64,000 nt of DNA from Pseudoflavitalea rhizosphaerae (lineage in GTDB: Bacteria; Bacteroidota; Bacteroidia; Chitinophagales; Chitinophagaceae). How positions within the stretch are numbered: position 1 is the stretch's first letter; each line of letters begins with the position of its first letter. Positions 53,079 to 61,754 of the stretch are shown in pieces. The position numbers and the translations under genes are program-made. The stretch is from contig NZ_RCSU01000001.1 of the NCBI RefSeq assembly GCF_003991355.1, positions 434,001 through 498,000 on the forward strand. Direction: 5' to 3'. The notes under the pieces are model-generated. The model was not told the origin of the DNA and searched no databases. It saw only the letters and a program-made list of their open reading frames with translations.

Positions 53079-53711
53079 CTATCCTTTCGTTACAAGAAAA
53101 TAGTAAAAAATCAAAGTAGTGGTTGAAAATCCTTTCTTAACCAATGCGGACTTAAGCATATTAATTGCCCGGAACTTGCGAATACGCAGATTTTCATTGG
53201 TAAGCTGTAATTGAGATGCCACTTGAGCTGGAGGGATTTCTTCGAGATAAAGTAATTTCAGCACTTCCCGATACATGGATGGTAATTTGTCGATTTCTTC
53301 ATAAACAGAAACCATCAATTCAGAAAAAAGCATCCTGCTTTCAACAAAAGCCGGTTCATTGCTCTCCCGCCTTGCCATTTCTTTTTTGTACTTGCTCCTG
53401 ATCTCAACATGCTCAAGAATATTTAATGCAGCGTTTTTTGCTGACACAAACAAATAAGCTCTCAATTCTGCAATGGATTGAAATTTCTGCCGGTTTTTCC
53501 AAATTTTCACAAAAGCCTCCTGGGTAATGTCCTCCGCCTGTAATTTGTCTTTTACGATCTCATTACAGAAGAAAACAAGTGGCTTATAATGGGCCATGTA
53601 AACCTGCCGGATCGCCTGCTCATCCTCTTCACGAAAGAGTCGAATCAGATCCTGATCATTATATGAAATATTCTTTTCCAAAATTGCTGGTGATAAAGAC
53701 CTGTATCTCAA
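53079..53711 (-). CDS. ECF RNA polymerase sigma factor (Bacteroidota SusC/FecR type)
   Basis: A 210-residue sigma-70-family factor. Region 2 is DLIRLFREEDEQAIRQVYMAHYKPLVFFC followed by AEDITQEAFVKIWKNR. Region 4 is IDKLPSMYREVLKLLYLEEIPPAQVASQLQLTNENLRIRKFRAINMLKSAL. The C-terminus ends in a hydrophobic stretch (TTTLIFYYFLVTKG), a tail often seen in this group. It should drive its own operon (FecR, SusC, SusD, TlpA). A TAAATTTG box lies 9 bases upstream of the ATG, leaving a very short leader; the true start may therefore be slightly downstream. Confidence 0.93.
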   Translation of the reverse strand: MRYRSLSPAILEKNISYNDQDLIRLFREEDEQAIRQVYMAHYKPLVFFCNEIVKDKLQAEDITQEAFVKIWKNRQKFQSIAELRAYLFVSAKNAALNILEHVEIRSKYKKEMARRESNEPAFVESRMLFSELMVSVYEEIDKLPSMYREVLKLLYLEEIPPAQVASQLQLTNENLRIRKFRAINMLKSALVKKGFSTTTLIFYYFLVTKG

Positions 53712-53719
53712 AAGAATTA

Positions 53720-53727
53720 CAAATTTA
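53720..53727 (-). promoter_or_regulatory. Bacteroidota -7 promoter box before the ECF sigma gene
   Basis: TAAATTTG on the minus strand matches TAnnTTTG, 9 bases from the ATG. It would be read by the housekeeping sigma factor. There is no clear -33 box. Confidence 0.35.
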
Positions 53728-53875
53728 AGGATACTTAGCTTCTTTTCAGGAACACTTTGCGCACAAGGGACATATTCGATTTATTTATACTTTTTCCGGA
53801 AATGGTAAACCGGTTTTCCTTTTCAGGGCCGGCTTTGATTCCGTTCTGCTTCAACTTTGCGCGCAAATAACCAAC

Positions 53876-56329
53876 ATGAAAAAGATATTTGTTGCGCTTG
53901 TATTGCTCACTGCAGGCAGCACATCACTGACTGCCCGGCAACTGGCTGCCATCGAAACAGCGCCGCCTGTTACTGAAGATGGCAATGCCATTGTAAAAGG
54001 GACCATCAGAACTGCAGATGGAAGCCCGGCCGCCTATGTGAGCGTAGTATTGAAAGGCACCAGCAAATTCACTACCACAGATGAAGACGGCAATTTCCAA
54101 TTCACCCGGATAAACTCCGGAACTTATACACTGGAGATCTCACTTGTTGGACTCGAAACAATCGAAGAAAGTTTTTCAGTGCAAGAGAAAGAAACCCTTG
54201 CCCTTAATATACAACTGAAAGAAAATTCAAAACAACTGGAAAGCGTAATCGTGGAAGGCCGCAGGAACCTGAATGGCCGCCCCGTTACCATCGGGAAATT
54301 GCCCATTGCGCCGCTTGACCTTCCACAGGCCATTACAGTGATAGGTCAGCACACACTGAAAGAGCAGCAGTCAATGCGCCTCAGCGATGTGATCAAAAAC
54401 GTGAACGGCATTTATCTCGGCACTGCCCGTGGAAGTACCCAGGAAACCTTTTATGGAAGAGGATACAGTTTGGGAGCGAATAATATGTTCAAGAACGGGG
54501 CCAGGCTGAACACAGGAACAATGCCAGAGATCAGCGGACTGGACAGAGTGGAAATCCTGAAAGGATCTGCAGCCATCCTCTACGGGAATGTTGCACCCGG
54601 CGGTATTCTCAACATGGTCACCAAGAAACCGAAATTCAATTTCGGTGGAGAAGTAAGCATGCGCGCCGGCTCCTATGATCTTTACAAGCCCTCCATCGAT
54701 GTATACGGCCCCCTCAGCAAATCAGTAGCCTACCGTATCAATGGCACTTATGAAAAAGCGAACAGCTTTCGCGACGACGTAAGCTCTACCCGCTATTATG
54801 TAAATCCATCTTTTCTCTTTAAGCTGTCTGAAAGAACAGAACTGATCCTGGAAGGAGATTATCTCTATCATAAATTCACACCAGATTTCGGTATCGGCTC
54901 TATAGGCGACAGCAACCTCGCCCCTGCTGCCCGTAACCAGTTTTTCGGAACGCCCTGGCAATATGCAAAATCACAGCAGACAACCGGGACCGCCAGTATC
55001 AAACACCAGTTGAATGATAGCTGGACCATCAATGGGACCCTGTCTATTCAAAACTACAACCGCGATTATTTCTCTGCCGAGCGCATTCAATGGTCCGGCA
55101 AACAGGAAACATACGGCGATTGGAAGCGCCCACTCGGCAGAACTTATACCGAAGAAAATTATTACCTGGCCCAGGCCTTTGTGAATGGTAAATTCAAAAC
55201 CGGGATTTTTGATCATACCTTACTGGCAGGCATAGACGCAGATCAGATCAAGACCATTGGTAAGGCATTCCAGATTGAAGGCGGTACTACATATGATGTG
55301 ATCAACCTGTTCGATGCTTCCAAATATACCCGGCGCACAGACATGCCCAACACCTGGGATACGGCAAGAACAAAGGCTCCTGTTGTCCGCTTTGGCGCTT
55401 ATGTTCAGGACCTGATCCAGTTGGGAGAAAAATGGAATCTGCTTGCAGGGGTCCGCTGGAGCATTCAGGATGCCAAAGGCATAGATACCATGCGTTACAA
55501 CATGATCAACAAAAAGGATACTGCATTTTCAGGAAGGACCAGAACAAATAAAGCCTTCTCCCCAAGGGTTGGGATCGTATACAAGCCCATTCCCACCACT
55601 GCGGTATTTGCCAGTTATTCCAATTCATTTACCATCAACAGCGGATCCGATCTTGATGGCAATCCGGTTAAACCCTCCATTGTGGACCAGTTTGAACTGG
55701 GCATCAAAAATGATCTGTTCAATAACAAACTCTCCATTAACGTAACAGCCTACAGGATCATCAATCATAATCTCGCCCAGATGGCGCCATTCCTGAAGGA
55801 CGGAACAGCCAACAATAACAATCTCATTAAAGAACTGACAGGAGAAACCACCAGTGATGGCGTGGAACTGGATATTACCGCACATCCCGTTCAGGGAATG
55901 AATATCATAGCCGGATACAGTTATAACAATATGCGTTACACGAAAACCGATTCTGCCGGAAGTAACTTTGTTGAAGGCCAGCGCCTGGTGAACAGTCCCG
56001 CACATACCGCCAATGCTTCCCTCTTTTATACTTTCTCAGGGAAAGCCCTGAAAGGCTTGAAGCTTGGCGCTACAGCAGTTTATATCGGTGACCGGGTAGC
56101 AGGATGGAATAATACATTCGCCAACCAGAAAGCGGGTATCAACAGGCGTATACCTGTTAATGGATATTCAACCCTTGACCTCACTGCAGGATACACCTGG
56201 AAGAACATTTCAATACTGGCCAAAGTAATCAACCTGTTCAATGAACTGAACTATATCGTTCACGAAAACTACAGCGTGAACCCGATCGCACCGCGACAAT
56301 TACTGGCAACCATCGCTTACAGGTTTTGA
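53876..56329 (+). CDS. TonB-dependent siderophore receptor
   Basis: An 817-residue outer-membrane receptor of the FhuA/FpvA type. Signal peptide to about residue 21 (TARQ), then a carboxypeptidase-D-like domain (VKGTIRTADGSPAAYVSVVL, about 42-125). The plug has PLDLPQAITVIGQHTLKEQ and the siderophore-receptor signature SGLDRVEILKGSAAILYGNVAPGGILNMVTKKP, then a 22-strand-type barrel ends QLLATIAYRF. Ferric siderophore import is the family role; the ligand is unknown. It is monocistronic, with a strong terminator 23 bases past the stop. It is divergent from the ECF sigma gene, but nothing shows that the two are linked, since this receptor lacks an STN domain. Confidence 0.92.
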   Translation: MKKIFVALVLLTAGSTSLTARQLAAIETAPPVTEDGNAIVKGTIRTADGSPAAYVSVVLKGTSKFTTTDEDGNFQFTRINSGTYTLEISLVGLETIEESFSVQEKETLALNIQLKENSKQLESVIVEGRRNLNGRPVTIGKLPIAPLDLPQAITVIGQHTLKEQQSMRLSDVIKNVNGIYLGTARGSTQETFYGRGYSLGANNMFKNGARLNTGTMPEISGLDRVEILKGSAAILYGNVAPGGILNMVTKKPKFNFGGEVSMRAGSYDLYKPSIDVYGPLSKSVAYRINGTYEKANSFRDDVSSTRYYVNPSFLFKLSERTELILEGDYLYHKFTPDFGIGSIGDSNLAPAARNQFFGTPWQYAKSQQTTGTASIKHQLNDSWTINGTLSIQNYNRDYFSAERIQWSGKQETYGDWKRPLGRTYTEENYYLAQAFVNGKFKTGIFDHTLLAGIDADQIKTIGKAFQIEGGTTYDVINLFDASKYTRRTDMPNTWDTARTKAPVVRFGAYVQDLIQLGEKWNLLAGVRWSIQDAKGIDTMRYNMINKKDTAFSGRTRTNKAFSPRVGIVYKPIPTTAVFASYSNSFTINSGSDLDGNPVKPSIVDQFELGIKNDLFNNKLSINVTAYRIINHNLAQMAPFLKDGTANNNNLIKELTGETTSDGVELDITAHPVQGMNIIAGYSYNNMRYTKTDSAGSNFVEGQRLVNSPAHTANASLFYTFSGKALKGLKLGATAVYIGDRVAGWNNTFANQKAGINRRIPVNGYSTLDLTAGYTWKNISILAKVINLFNELNYIVHENYSVNPIAPRQLLATIAYRF

Positions 56330-56351
56330 TCATATTCGAATGCAAAAAAAG

Positions 56352-56380
56352 TTCGCCCTGCTTTTCAGAGGCAGGGCGAA
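56352..56380. terminator. Bidirectional Rho-independent terminator
   Basis: A perfect 10-bp stem TTCGCCCTGC / GCAGGGCGAA with a 9-base loop is flanked by seven A on the left and TTTTCTCTT on the right. It serves the siderophore receptor (plus) and the AspT-type transporter (minus), whose stops lie 16-23 bases away. Confidence 0.85.
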
Positions 56381-56396
56381 TTTTCTCTTACAGTAT

Positions 56397-58094
56397 TCAG
56401 GAATGGTACAACAACATCACAATAACAGCCCCGGAAATAGTCAGCAATATATTGGCTACTGCATAGGTAACGGTATAACCCAATGCCGGGATCTTACTCT
56501 TCACTGCATCCTGAACCGCCAGCAGCGCCGCTGATTCATCATGTGCGCCCGCGCAGGCGCCCAGCGCAATGGCTGGATGGAATTTGAAAACATATCTGGC
56601 GAGGTACAAAGCCAGCAACATCGGCAGAATACTGAGGATCACACCGGCGATGAACAGGTTCAGGCCTTCCTGTTGCAATCCCATTACAAAGCCGCTGCTG
56701 CTGCTGATACCAACAATGGCAATGAACATATGGAGTCCCAGTTTCTGCAACAACCATACACCCGGCGCAGGAATATTACCGAATACCGGGCGCCTTGTGC
56801 GCAACCAGCCGAAAAAAAGTCCTGCTATCAGCGAGCCGCCGCTGGTACTGATGCTGAGCGGGATATCGCCTGCCTTCACAGACAATGCACCCACCAGTGA
56901 ACCGATCACGATACCGATGCCCACATAAACGATATCTGTTTCGATTCCTGATTTCTCTTTGTAACCGATCTTCTTTACTGCATTGTTCAGGTCTTCCTTC
57001 ACACCCACAAGTTCCAGCATATCACCTTTTTCAATAGTAGTTCGATATGTTATAGGAATTTCAATTCCCGCTCTCGTGAGCTTGCGAACCCCCACGCCAT
57101 GCACAGAATCCCTTCTGCGTAATGCACCAAGACTATGACCAAGGATCGATTTCTTTACAGCGATCACATTAGCCACTTCTATCGGGAAACTCAGCAGTTC
57201 AGAATCCATGATCTCTTCTCCGAGAAATTCTTCCGCACCCACGATCTGCGATCTTTGTCCACTTACTGCAATCACATCATTCAATTCCAGTTTGGTATCC
57301 GGCGAAACTTCCACCACTTCTCCTTTGCGGCGGATACGTTGTACATACACCGGCTTTTGGCTGTTCACCATATAATCTTCCAATGCTTTCACACTGATGC
57401 CTTCCCTGAAAAGTTCGCTGGTGAGTTTGTATGCGCGGAAAGCCACCTTATCATATGCGGTAGTAATATTCTCTCCATCCTCTCCGGCCGAACCCATTTC
57501 AGCTTCCAGCTCTCTGGCTTTCTCTGCTACATTTCCGCCAAGCAACACAGGACCGATCACAGAGAGAAACCAGGCGGTACCAGCCGTTCCGAAAATATAA
57601 GTGACGGCATAGGCCACCGCAATCTGGTCTGTCCAGTCTTTCCTCAGTCCTTCAGTAATATTGAGCTTGCTGATGGAATCGCCTGCCACCCCGATGATGG
57701 CGCTGCAGGTATTGGCGCCTGATAATAATCCTGCTCCTGTGCCGGGAGAAAATCCAAATAATAACGCCAATACATAAGCGAGAGCAAGACTGGTAATACA
57801 AATAGTTGCCGAGAACAATGCCTGGCCCAGTCCATCTTTCTTCAATCCCTGGAAGAATTGCGGGCCGATGCTGTAGCCCATGGAAAAAAGGAAAAGAAGA
57901 AAGAAGATCGATTTGCTTTCAGCCGGTATACTGATATCCCATTGCCCCACGAGTATGCCTACCAGCAGTACCGAGGTAACAGTGCCCAGGGTGAATTTTC
58001 CAACTTTCAGTTTACCGATGAAAAAACCCGCTGCGAGTACAAAAAAAACAGCAATCTCGGGATAGTGCCTAAGCGTTTCTTTAAGCCATTCCAT
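56397..58094 (-). CDS. AspT/YidE-type transporter (aspartate:alanine exchanger family)
   Basis: A 565-residue inner-membrane protein. Five or six membrane helices at the N-terminus (FFVLAAGFFIGKLKVGKFTLG, IFFLLFLFSMGYSIGPQFF) and a second set at the C-terminus (IVYVGIGIVIGSLVGAL, FIAIVGISSSSGFVMGL) repeat the family fold. Between them lies a soluble region with two TrkA-C/RCK_C-like modules (VVEVSPDTKLELNDVIAVSGQ and IEKGDMLELVGVKEDLN). The family exchanges acidic amino acids for alanine in Tetragenococcus; most members, including YidE and YbjL, have no proven substrate. It is monocistronic. Confidence 0.88.
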   Translation of the reverse strand: MEWLKETLRHYPEIAVFFVLAAGFFIGKLKVGKFTLGTVTSVLLVGILVGQWDISIPAESKSIFFLLFLFSMGYSIGPQFFQGLKKDGLGQALFSATICITSLALAYVLALLFGFSPGTGAGLLSGANTCSAIIGVAGDSISKLNITEGLRKDWTDQIAVAYAVTYIFGTAGTAWFLSVIGPVLLGGNVAEKARELEAEMGSAGEDGENITTAYDKVAFRAYKLTSELFREGISVKALEDYMVNSQKPVYVQRIRRKGEVVEVSPDTKLELNDVIAVSGQRSQIVGAEEFLGEEIMDSELLSFPIEVANVIAVKKSILGHSLGALRRRDSVHGVGVRKLTRAGIEIPITYRTTIEKGDMLELVGVKEDLNNAVKKIGYKEKSGIETDIVYVGIGIVIGSLVGALSVKAGDIPLSISTSGGSLIAGLFFGWLRTRRPVFGNIPAPGVWLLQKLGLHMFIAIVGISSSSGFVMGLQQEGLNLFIAGVILSILPMLLALYLARYVFKFHPAIALGACAGAHDESAALLAVQDAVKSKIPALGYTVTYAVANILLTISGAVIVMLLYHS

Positions 58095-58224
58095 GGATGG
58101 TGATTTAATTGAAAGCTTACGGCCAGGGATGTTCGAGGAGGTTGAGAATCAGTCCGGCAGGGCTGCCCGGGACGTTCGTTCAACAAATTACAGTTTTATA
58201 CAATACTGTTAACAATTATTTTGG

Positions 58225-58232
58225 TACCTTTG
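58225..58232 (+). promoter_or_regulatory. Bacteroidota -7 promoter box for the RhlE-type helicase gene
   Basis: TACCTTTG matches TAnnTTTG and would give a leader of about 130 bases before the TTG start at 58368. A long 5' leader is common for DEAD-box helicase genes, often for cold control. No riboswitch-like structure was recognised in it. Confidence 0.45.
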
Positions 58233-58367
58233 CCTCACTTATTACTTCCTCCCTCCTATTTTGACTTCATTCCATTCAATATTTGAGGTATGAGATTGTA
58301 AGCCGGGTAATGTGCCGCAACAGGCTGGCAGCTTACCAATCTTTATTCATTTTAAATCAGTATTCAA

Positions 58368-60023
58368 TTGTTATTCGAGCAATTACCAATTGCAGCGCCC
58401 ATATTGAAGGCGTTGGCAGAACAAGGGTACAGTAACCCTACTCCCATTCAGGAACAGTCGATCCCCGTTATACTGCAGCAGAAAGATATTCTGGGCTGCG
58501 CACGTACAGGCACCGGCAAAACCGCAGCATTCGCCATTCCCATCATCCAGTTACTGGCTGAAGAAAAAGCGAAAGCGCCCGTAAAAGGAATCCGCGCTCT
58601 GGTACTCACTCCCACCCGTGAACTGGCATTACAGATCCAGGAAAGCTTCGATGCTTATGGTAAGTATACCAATCTCAGGCAGGTGGTGATCTTCGGCGGC
58701 GTTTCCCAGCAATCGCAGGTGAACGACCTCCGCAAAGGCTGCGATATTCTCGTAGCCACTCCGGGCCGGCTGTTAGACCTGATGCAGCAAAACATCATCA
58801 GCATCAGCCAGATCAGGATCCTGGTACTGGACGAAGCAGACCGCATGCTTGACATGGGCTTTATTCACGACGTGAAAAAAGTGATAGCGAAGATCCCCGC
58901 ACAAAGACAAACATTGTTCTTCTCCGCCACCATGGCGCCGGAGATCAGGAAACTCTCCGATACCATTCTGAAAGAACCGGTATACGTGCAGGTGACACCT
59001 GTTGCATCTACAGCAGAAACAGTGGAACAAACACTGTACTATGTAGACAAAAAGAACAAGAATCCCCTGCTGGTGCATATCCTGAAAGATCCGGCCATCA
59101 CATCATCCATTGTATTCAGCCGTACCAAGCATGGCGCCAACAAGATCGCGAAAGCGCTTTCCAATGCAGGCATCCGGGCGGAAGCCATTCACGGCAACAA
59201 ATCACAGGCAGCGCGTCAGCGTGCGCTCCAGTTGCTGAAAGAAAGAGAGATCCGCGTACTGGTGGCCACAGATATCGCAGCACGTGGTATCGATGTGGAA
59301 GAACTCAGTCATGTTATCAACTATGATCTTCCCAATATTCCGGAAACTTATGTTCACCGGATCGGAAGAACCGGACGCGCAGGCGCAAGCGGTCTCGCCA
59401 TTTCATTCTGCGACCAGGAAGAAAGAGAGTTCCTCCGCGATATCCAGAAGCTGATCAAAAAGAATGTTCCTGTTATTGCAGAACATCCTTTCAAACCAGG
59501 CAGCCCTATCGTGAAAGAACCAGTGTTAGCGCAGGCTCCGGCCATTGCCAAAACACAGGCAGGCTCCAAACCCCTGCAGCACCACAATCAGCAAAGCAGG
59601 AATAATAGAAACCGGAACAAATCCAGGCAGGTGCAGGGTGAAACACGTAACACCAATAACGGCCGTCAACAACAGCCACAGGTGAAACAGCAACAGAACC
59701 AGGGTCAGCAACCACAACCGCAAAGACCGGTTATTACACAGGCCACTAACGGCAATGCACAACAGAAAATAGTGGTACAGAAGGCGCAACCTGTGATGCA
59801 ACAGCAACAAAAACCAGCTGTTCAGCAACAGGGCAACAGGCCTCAGCCTGCCCATCAGAAATCTGGTGAGCGTCCAAAACAGCAGCAACAGGCCCAGCAG
59901 CCTAAACCGAAATACGACTACAGCAACAAGCCTGCAGCCAATACGGAATTGAACCAGGCCCCTTCTTCCTTCAAACTGAAGAACCGCTTCGGTAATTCAG
60001 AAGACGAAGCGGAACGCTGGTAA
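58368..60023 (+). CDS. rhlE: DEAD-box RNA helicase, RhlE type, with long Gln-rich tail
   Basis: A 551-residue ATP-dependent RNA helicase. It starts at TTG, since this gives MLFEQLPIAAPILKALAEQGY, the normal RhlE N-terminus, and no ATG is close by. All motifs are intact: Q motif NPTPIQEQSIP, Walker A ARTGTGKTAAF, Ia PTRELALQ, TPGRLLDL, DEADRMLDMGF, SATMAPE, ATDIAARGIDVEELSHVINYD and HRIGRTGRAG. After the helicase core (about 375 residues) a tail of some 165 residues is made of Gln, Asn, Pro, Lys and Arg, with only the last 20 residues (APSSFKLKNRFGNSEDEAER) looking ordered. Such tails bind RNA and can drive condensate formation. Roles: RNA remodelling, ribosome assembly, cold adaptation. Confidence 0.93.
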   Translation: MLFEQLPIAAPILKALAEQGYSNPTPIQEQSIPVILQQKDILGCARTGTGKTAAFAIPIIQLLAEEKAKAPVKGIRALVLTPTRELALQIQESFDAYGKYTNLRQVVIFGGVSQQSQVNDLRKGCDILVATPGRLLDLMQQNIISISQIRILVLDEADRMLDMGFIHDVKKVIAKIPAQRQTLFFSATMAPEIRKLSDTILKEPVYVQVTPVASTAETVEQTLYYVDKKNKNPLLVHILKDPAITSSIVFSRTKHGANKIAKALSNAGIRAEAIHGNKSQAARQRALQLLKEREIRVLVATDIAARGIDVEELSHVINYDLPNIPETYVHRIGRTGRAGASGLAISFCDQEEREFLRDIQKLIKKNVPVIAEHPFKPGSPIVKEPVLAQAPAIAKTQAGSKPLQHHNQQSRNNRNRNKSRQVQGETRNTNNGRQQQPQVKQQQNQGQQPQPQRPVITQATNGNAQQKIVVQKAQPVMQQQQKPAVQQQGNRPQPAHQKSGERPKQQQQAQQPKPKYDYSNKPAANTELNQAPSSFKLKNRFGNSEDEAERW

Positions 60024-60047
60024 TCACTGAATGTTCTTGCAAAAAAA

Positions 60048-60072
60048 GCTCCGTTGCCGGAGCTTTTTTTTG
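60048..60072 (+). terminator. Rho-independent terminator after the RhlE-type helicase gene
   Basis: Stem AGCTCCG-TTGC-CGGAGCT (7 bp) followed by a run of eight T, and preceded by seven A. It starts 25 bases past the stop at 60023. Confidence 0.9.
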
Positions 60073-60152
60073 TTGCAGGAATGGATAAATGGAAAAGTGA
60101 ATAGCTGAACTGCAGGAAATTTGTAGTATTTTGATACATCAACCTGAACTGT

Positions 60153-60560
60153 ATGAGCGAAACTACCCGCAGAACCTTTCTTACTACCACAGCTGCACTC
60201 TGTGCAGGCTCTGTTACTGCCGCCGGCCCATTCCCGGTAGCTGGAAAACAACATCCCGTAGCGCATCATGTTTTCTTCTGGCTGAAAAATTCAGGTAATG
60301 AAGCCGACAGGAAAAAACTGACAGAAGGCATAAAAACACTGAAGGCCATCGATACTGTTGGCGAACTCCATGTTGGCATAGTTGCCTCTACAGAAAAACG
60401 TGATGTGGTTGACAATAGCTGGGATGTATCAGAACTGATCTTCTTCAAAGACCTGGCAGCACAGGCTGCTTACCAGGTGCATCCTGTTCATCAGGCTTTC
60501 ATCAAAAATTATGGACATCTCTGGAGCAAAGTGATCGTTTACGACGCAACCGAAGTTTAA
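60153..60560 (+). CDS. Dabb-family (stress-responsive alpha/beta barrel) protein with Tat-like signal
   Basis: A 135-residue protein. The N-terminus TTRRTFLTTTAALCAGSV is a twin-arginine-type export signal. The mature part is one Dabb domain: HHVFFWLKNSGNEADRKKL, the SELIFFKDLAAQAAYQVHPVHQAF core with its conserved HP-H, and a final VIVYDAT strand. Dabb proteins are small ferredoxin-like dimers of mostly unknown function; some are cyclases or decarboxylases in plants and fungi. The exported form is typical for Bacteroidota. It stands alone, followed by the remains of a palindromic repeat. Confidence 0.85.
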   Translation: MSETTRRTFLTTTAALCAGSVTAAGPFPVAGKQHPVAHHVFFWLKNSGNEADRKKLTEGIKTLKAIDTVGELHVGIVASTEKRDVVDNSWDVSELIFFKDLAAQAAYQVHPVHQAFIKNYGHLWSKVIVYDATEV

Positions 60561-60604
60561 TCGCTCACAACACTCGCCGGGAGACAGGCAACTGCCGCAC
60601 TCCG
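60561..60604. repeat. Decayed copy (F) of the nested palindromic element
   Basis: TCGCTC of a left arm is followed almost directly by ACTCGCCGGGAG and CAACTGCCGCACTCCG, which match the right arm and terminus of copies C and E. The whole centre is missing. It lies between the Dabb gene and a composite pseudogene, in a stretch that looks eroded. Confidence 0.6.
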
Positions 60605-61008
60605 TTAATTGAAAGAAAGCAGATTGCCTTTGCGGATCACAGTCTGAGGCGAAAAGAGAACGGATATATCCAGCAAAGGATCACTATTCAAAATAAGCAG
60701 GTCTGCCCGCATACCAGGCCGCGGTCATGCAATCCCGTTACCCTGGCACTGTTCACCGTGGCCGCCTGAATGATGGCTGCATTGCTGAGACCTGCATCCG
60801 AACGAAGATGTTTCAGCTCATCCAGCAGAGGCACAACTTCATTGCCGGCGGGATACTTTTCCAAGATCCATTCAGTGTCTTGCTGTACCCAGCGATGCGC
60901 CCATATGTACAGGAGGTTATAATGCTCTTTATACAAAGCAAGAAAAGCAGCGTGGTCTCCTTCGCAGAAAGCAGCCCAACGGGTGGTATCATAAAGGTTG
61001 GCGGTCAT
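60605..61008 (-). pseudogene. Composite remnant: ECF-sigma-like N-terminus joined to amidohydrolase C-terminus, frameshifted
   Basis: The open frame from 61008 begins TTRWAAFCEGDHAAFLALYK and EHYNLLYIWAHRWV, which resembles region 2 of an ECF sigma factor. From about residue 52 it changes to GNEVVPLLDELKHLRSDAGLSN and AAIIQAATVNSARVTGLHDRG, the C-terminal part of an amidohydrolase. The frame then slips: after the DRG segment the sense continues in another frame as GMRADLLILNSDPLLDI and VIRKGNLLSF, stopping with TAA at 60605. No more of either parent gene is seen nearby. The simplest reading is that a deletion fused two unrelated genes and a frameshift followed. The sigma assignment is less sure than the amidohydrolase one. 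Confidence 0.7.
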
Positions 61009-61126
61009 GCCGGTTTTTGGGAACGGGGGCTAAATGTATAAAGAAAATCCTATATCAGAATAAGGCGCTTCAGGATAATAAATCTGCAGTTCGTAGTAAA
61101 GCTGTGCGGTACAGGGTTAGAGATAT

Positions 61127-61134
61127 TATATTTG
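61127..61134 (+). promoter_or_regulatory. Bacteroidota -7 promoter box immediately before the gene at 61140
   Basis: TATATTTG fits TAnnTTTG and ends 5 bases before the chosen ATG. If functional, transcription would begin at or next to the start codon (leaderless mRNA). Confidence 0.4.
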
Positions 61135-61139
61135 GTACC

Positions 61140-61751
61140 ATGCAACCCTTATTCCCCTTCACCCTGATCGCCATATTGGCGATGAGCCAGTTCCCTCTGG
61201 CAGCAACTGCTCAAGAGGCTTCCACTGAAAATGTGGCGGCAGTCACATTTTTTACACCGGGCTTCAGCTATGAACTAAAGACCGGGCAGTATCAAACATT
61301 GTATGCAACTGCATTCATGAATATTGCCGCATCTTTTTTCGCCAGCACTGAAACGGGCACTGAGTCCAGCTTCTATTTCGATCCGGCCATCAACCTGCAA
61401 TACCGGTTCTATTACAATTTCGAGAAAAGGGAACAACGCAACAGGCGCACGGAAAAGAACAGCGCCAATTTCTTTGCTCTTTCCGGCGGTACTGTTTTCT
61501 CCAAAATGCGAATGAGTAGCAGCTATTTTGAAGAAGGTTCACGGAGACCGGTGTACCATGTTGCCGGTATCTGGGGCATGCAGCGCAATATGCAGGGCAG
61601 ACTGAACATGAACTTCTACGCAGGGCTCGGTTACCGTTGGGCAACATCTACGTATCCACTATCTGATGGAGGTATGGGAAAAGAAAACCATGGGCGGCTG
61701 ACCGTTCCCTTTGAAATTGGATTGGGCATCTGGCTGGGCCAAAGAGAATAA
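61140..61751 (+). CDS. Hypothetical outer-membrane beta-barrel-like protein
   Basis: A 203-residue exported protein of unknown function. Start at 61140 gives MQPLFPFTLIAILAMSQFPLAATAQ, a clear signal peptide; the frame is open further upstream to 61017 but that part is not protein-like. The mature chain alternates polar and aromatic residues (SFYFDPAINLQYRFYYNFEKR, RLNMNFYAGLGYRWATS, LTVPFEIGLGIWLG), as in small outer-membrane barrels of 8-10 strands. No family was recognised. It converges on the lipoprotein gene at 61755 with only 3 bases between the stops. Confidence 0.75.
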   Translation: MQPLFPFTLIAILAMSQFPLAATAQEASTENVAAVTFFTPGFSYELKTGQYQTLYATAFMNIAASFFASTETGTESSFYFDPAINLQYRFYYNFEKREQRNRRTEKNSANFFALSGGTVFSKMRMSSSYFEEGSRRPVYHVAGIWGMQRNMQGRLNMNFYAGLGYRWATSTYPLSDGGMGKENHGRLTVPFEIGLGIWLGQRE

Positions 61752-61754
61752 ACT

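Noticed and set aside
53711-53876. Siderophore receptor as part of the ECF sigma circuit
   Set aside because: The genes are divergent, and the receptor has a carboxypeptidase-D-like domain but no STN domain for FecR contact.
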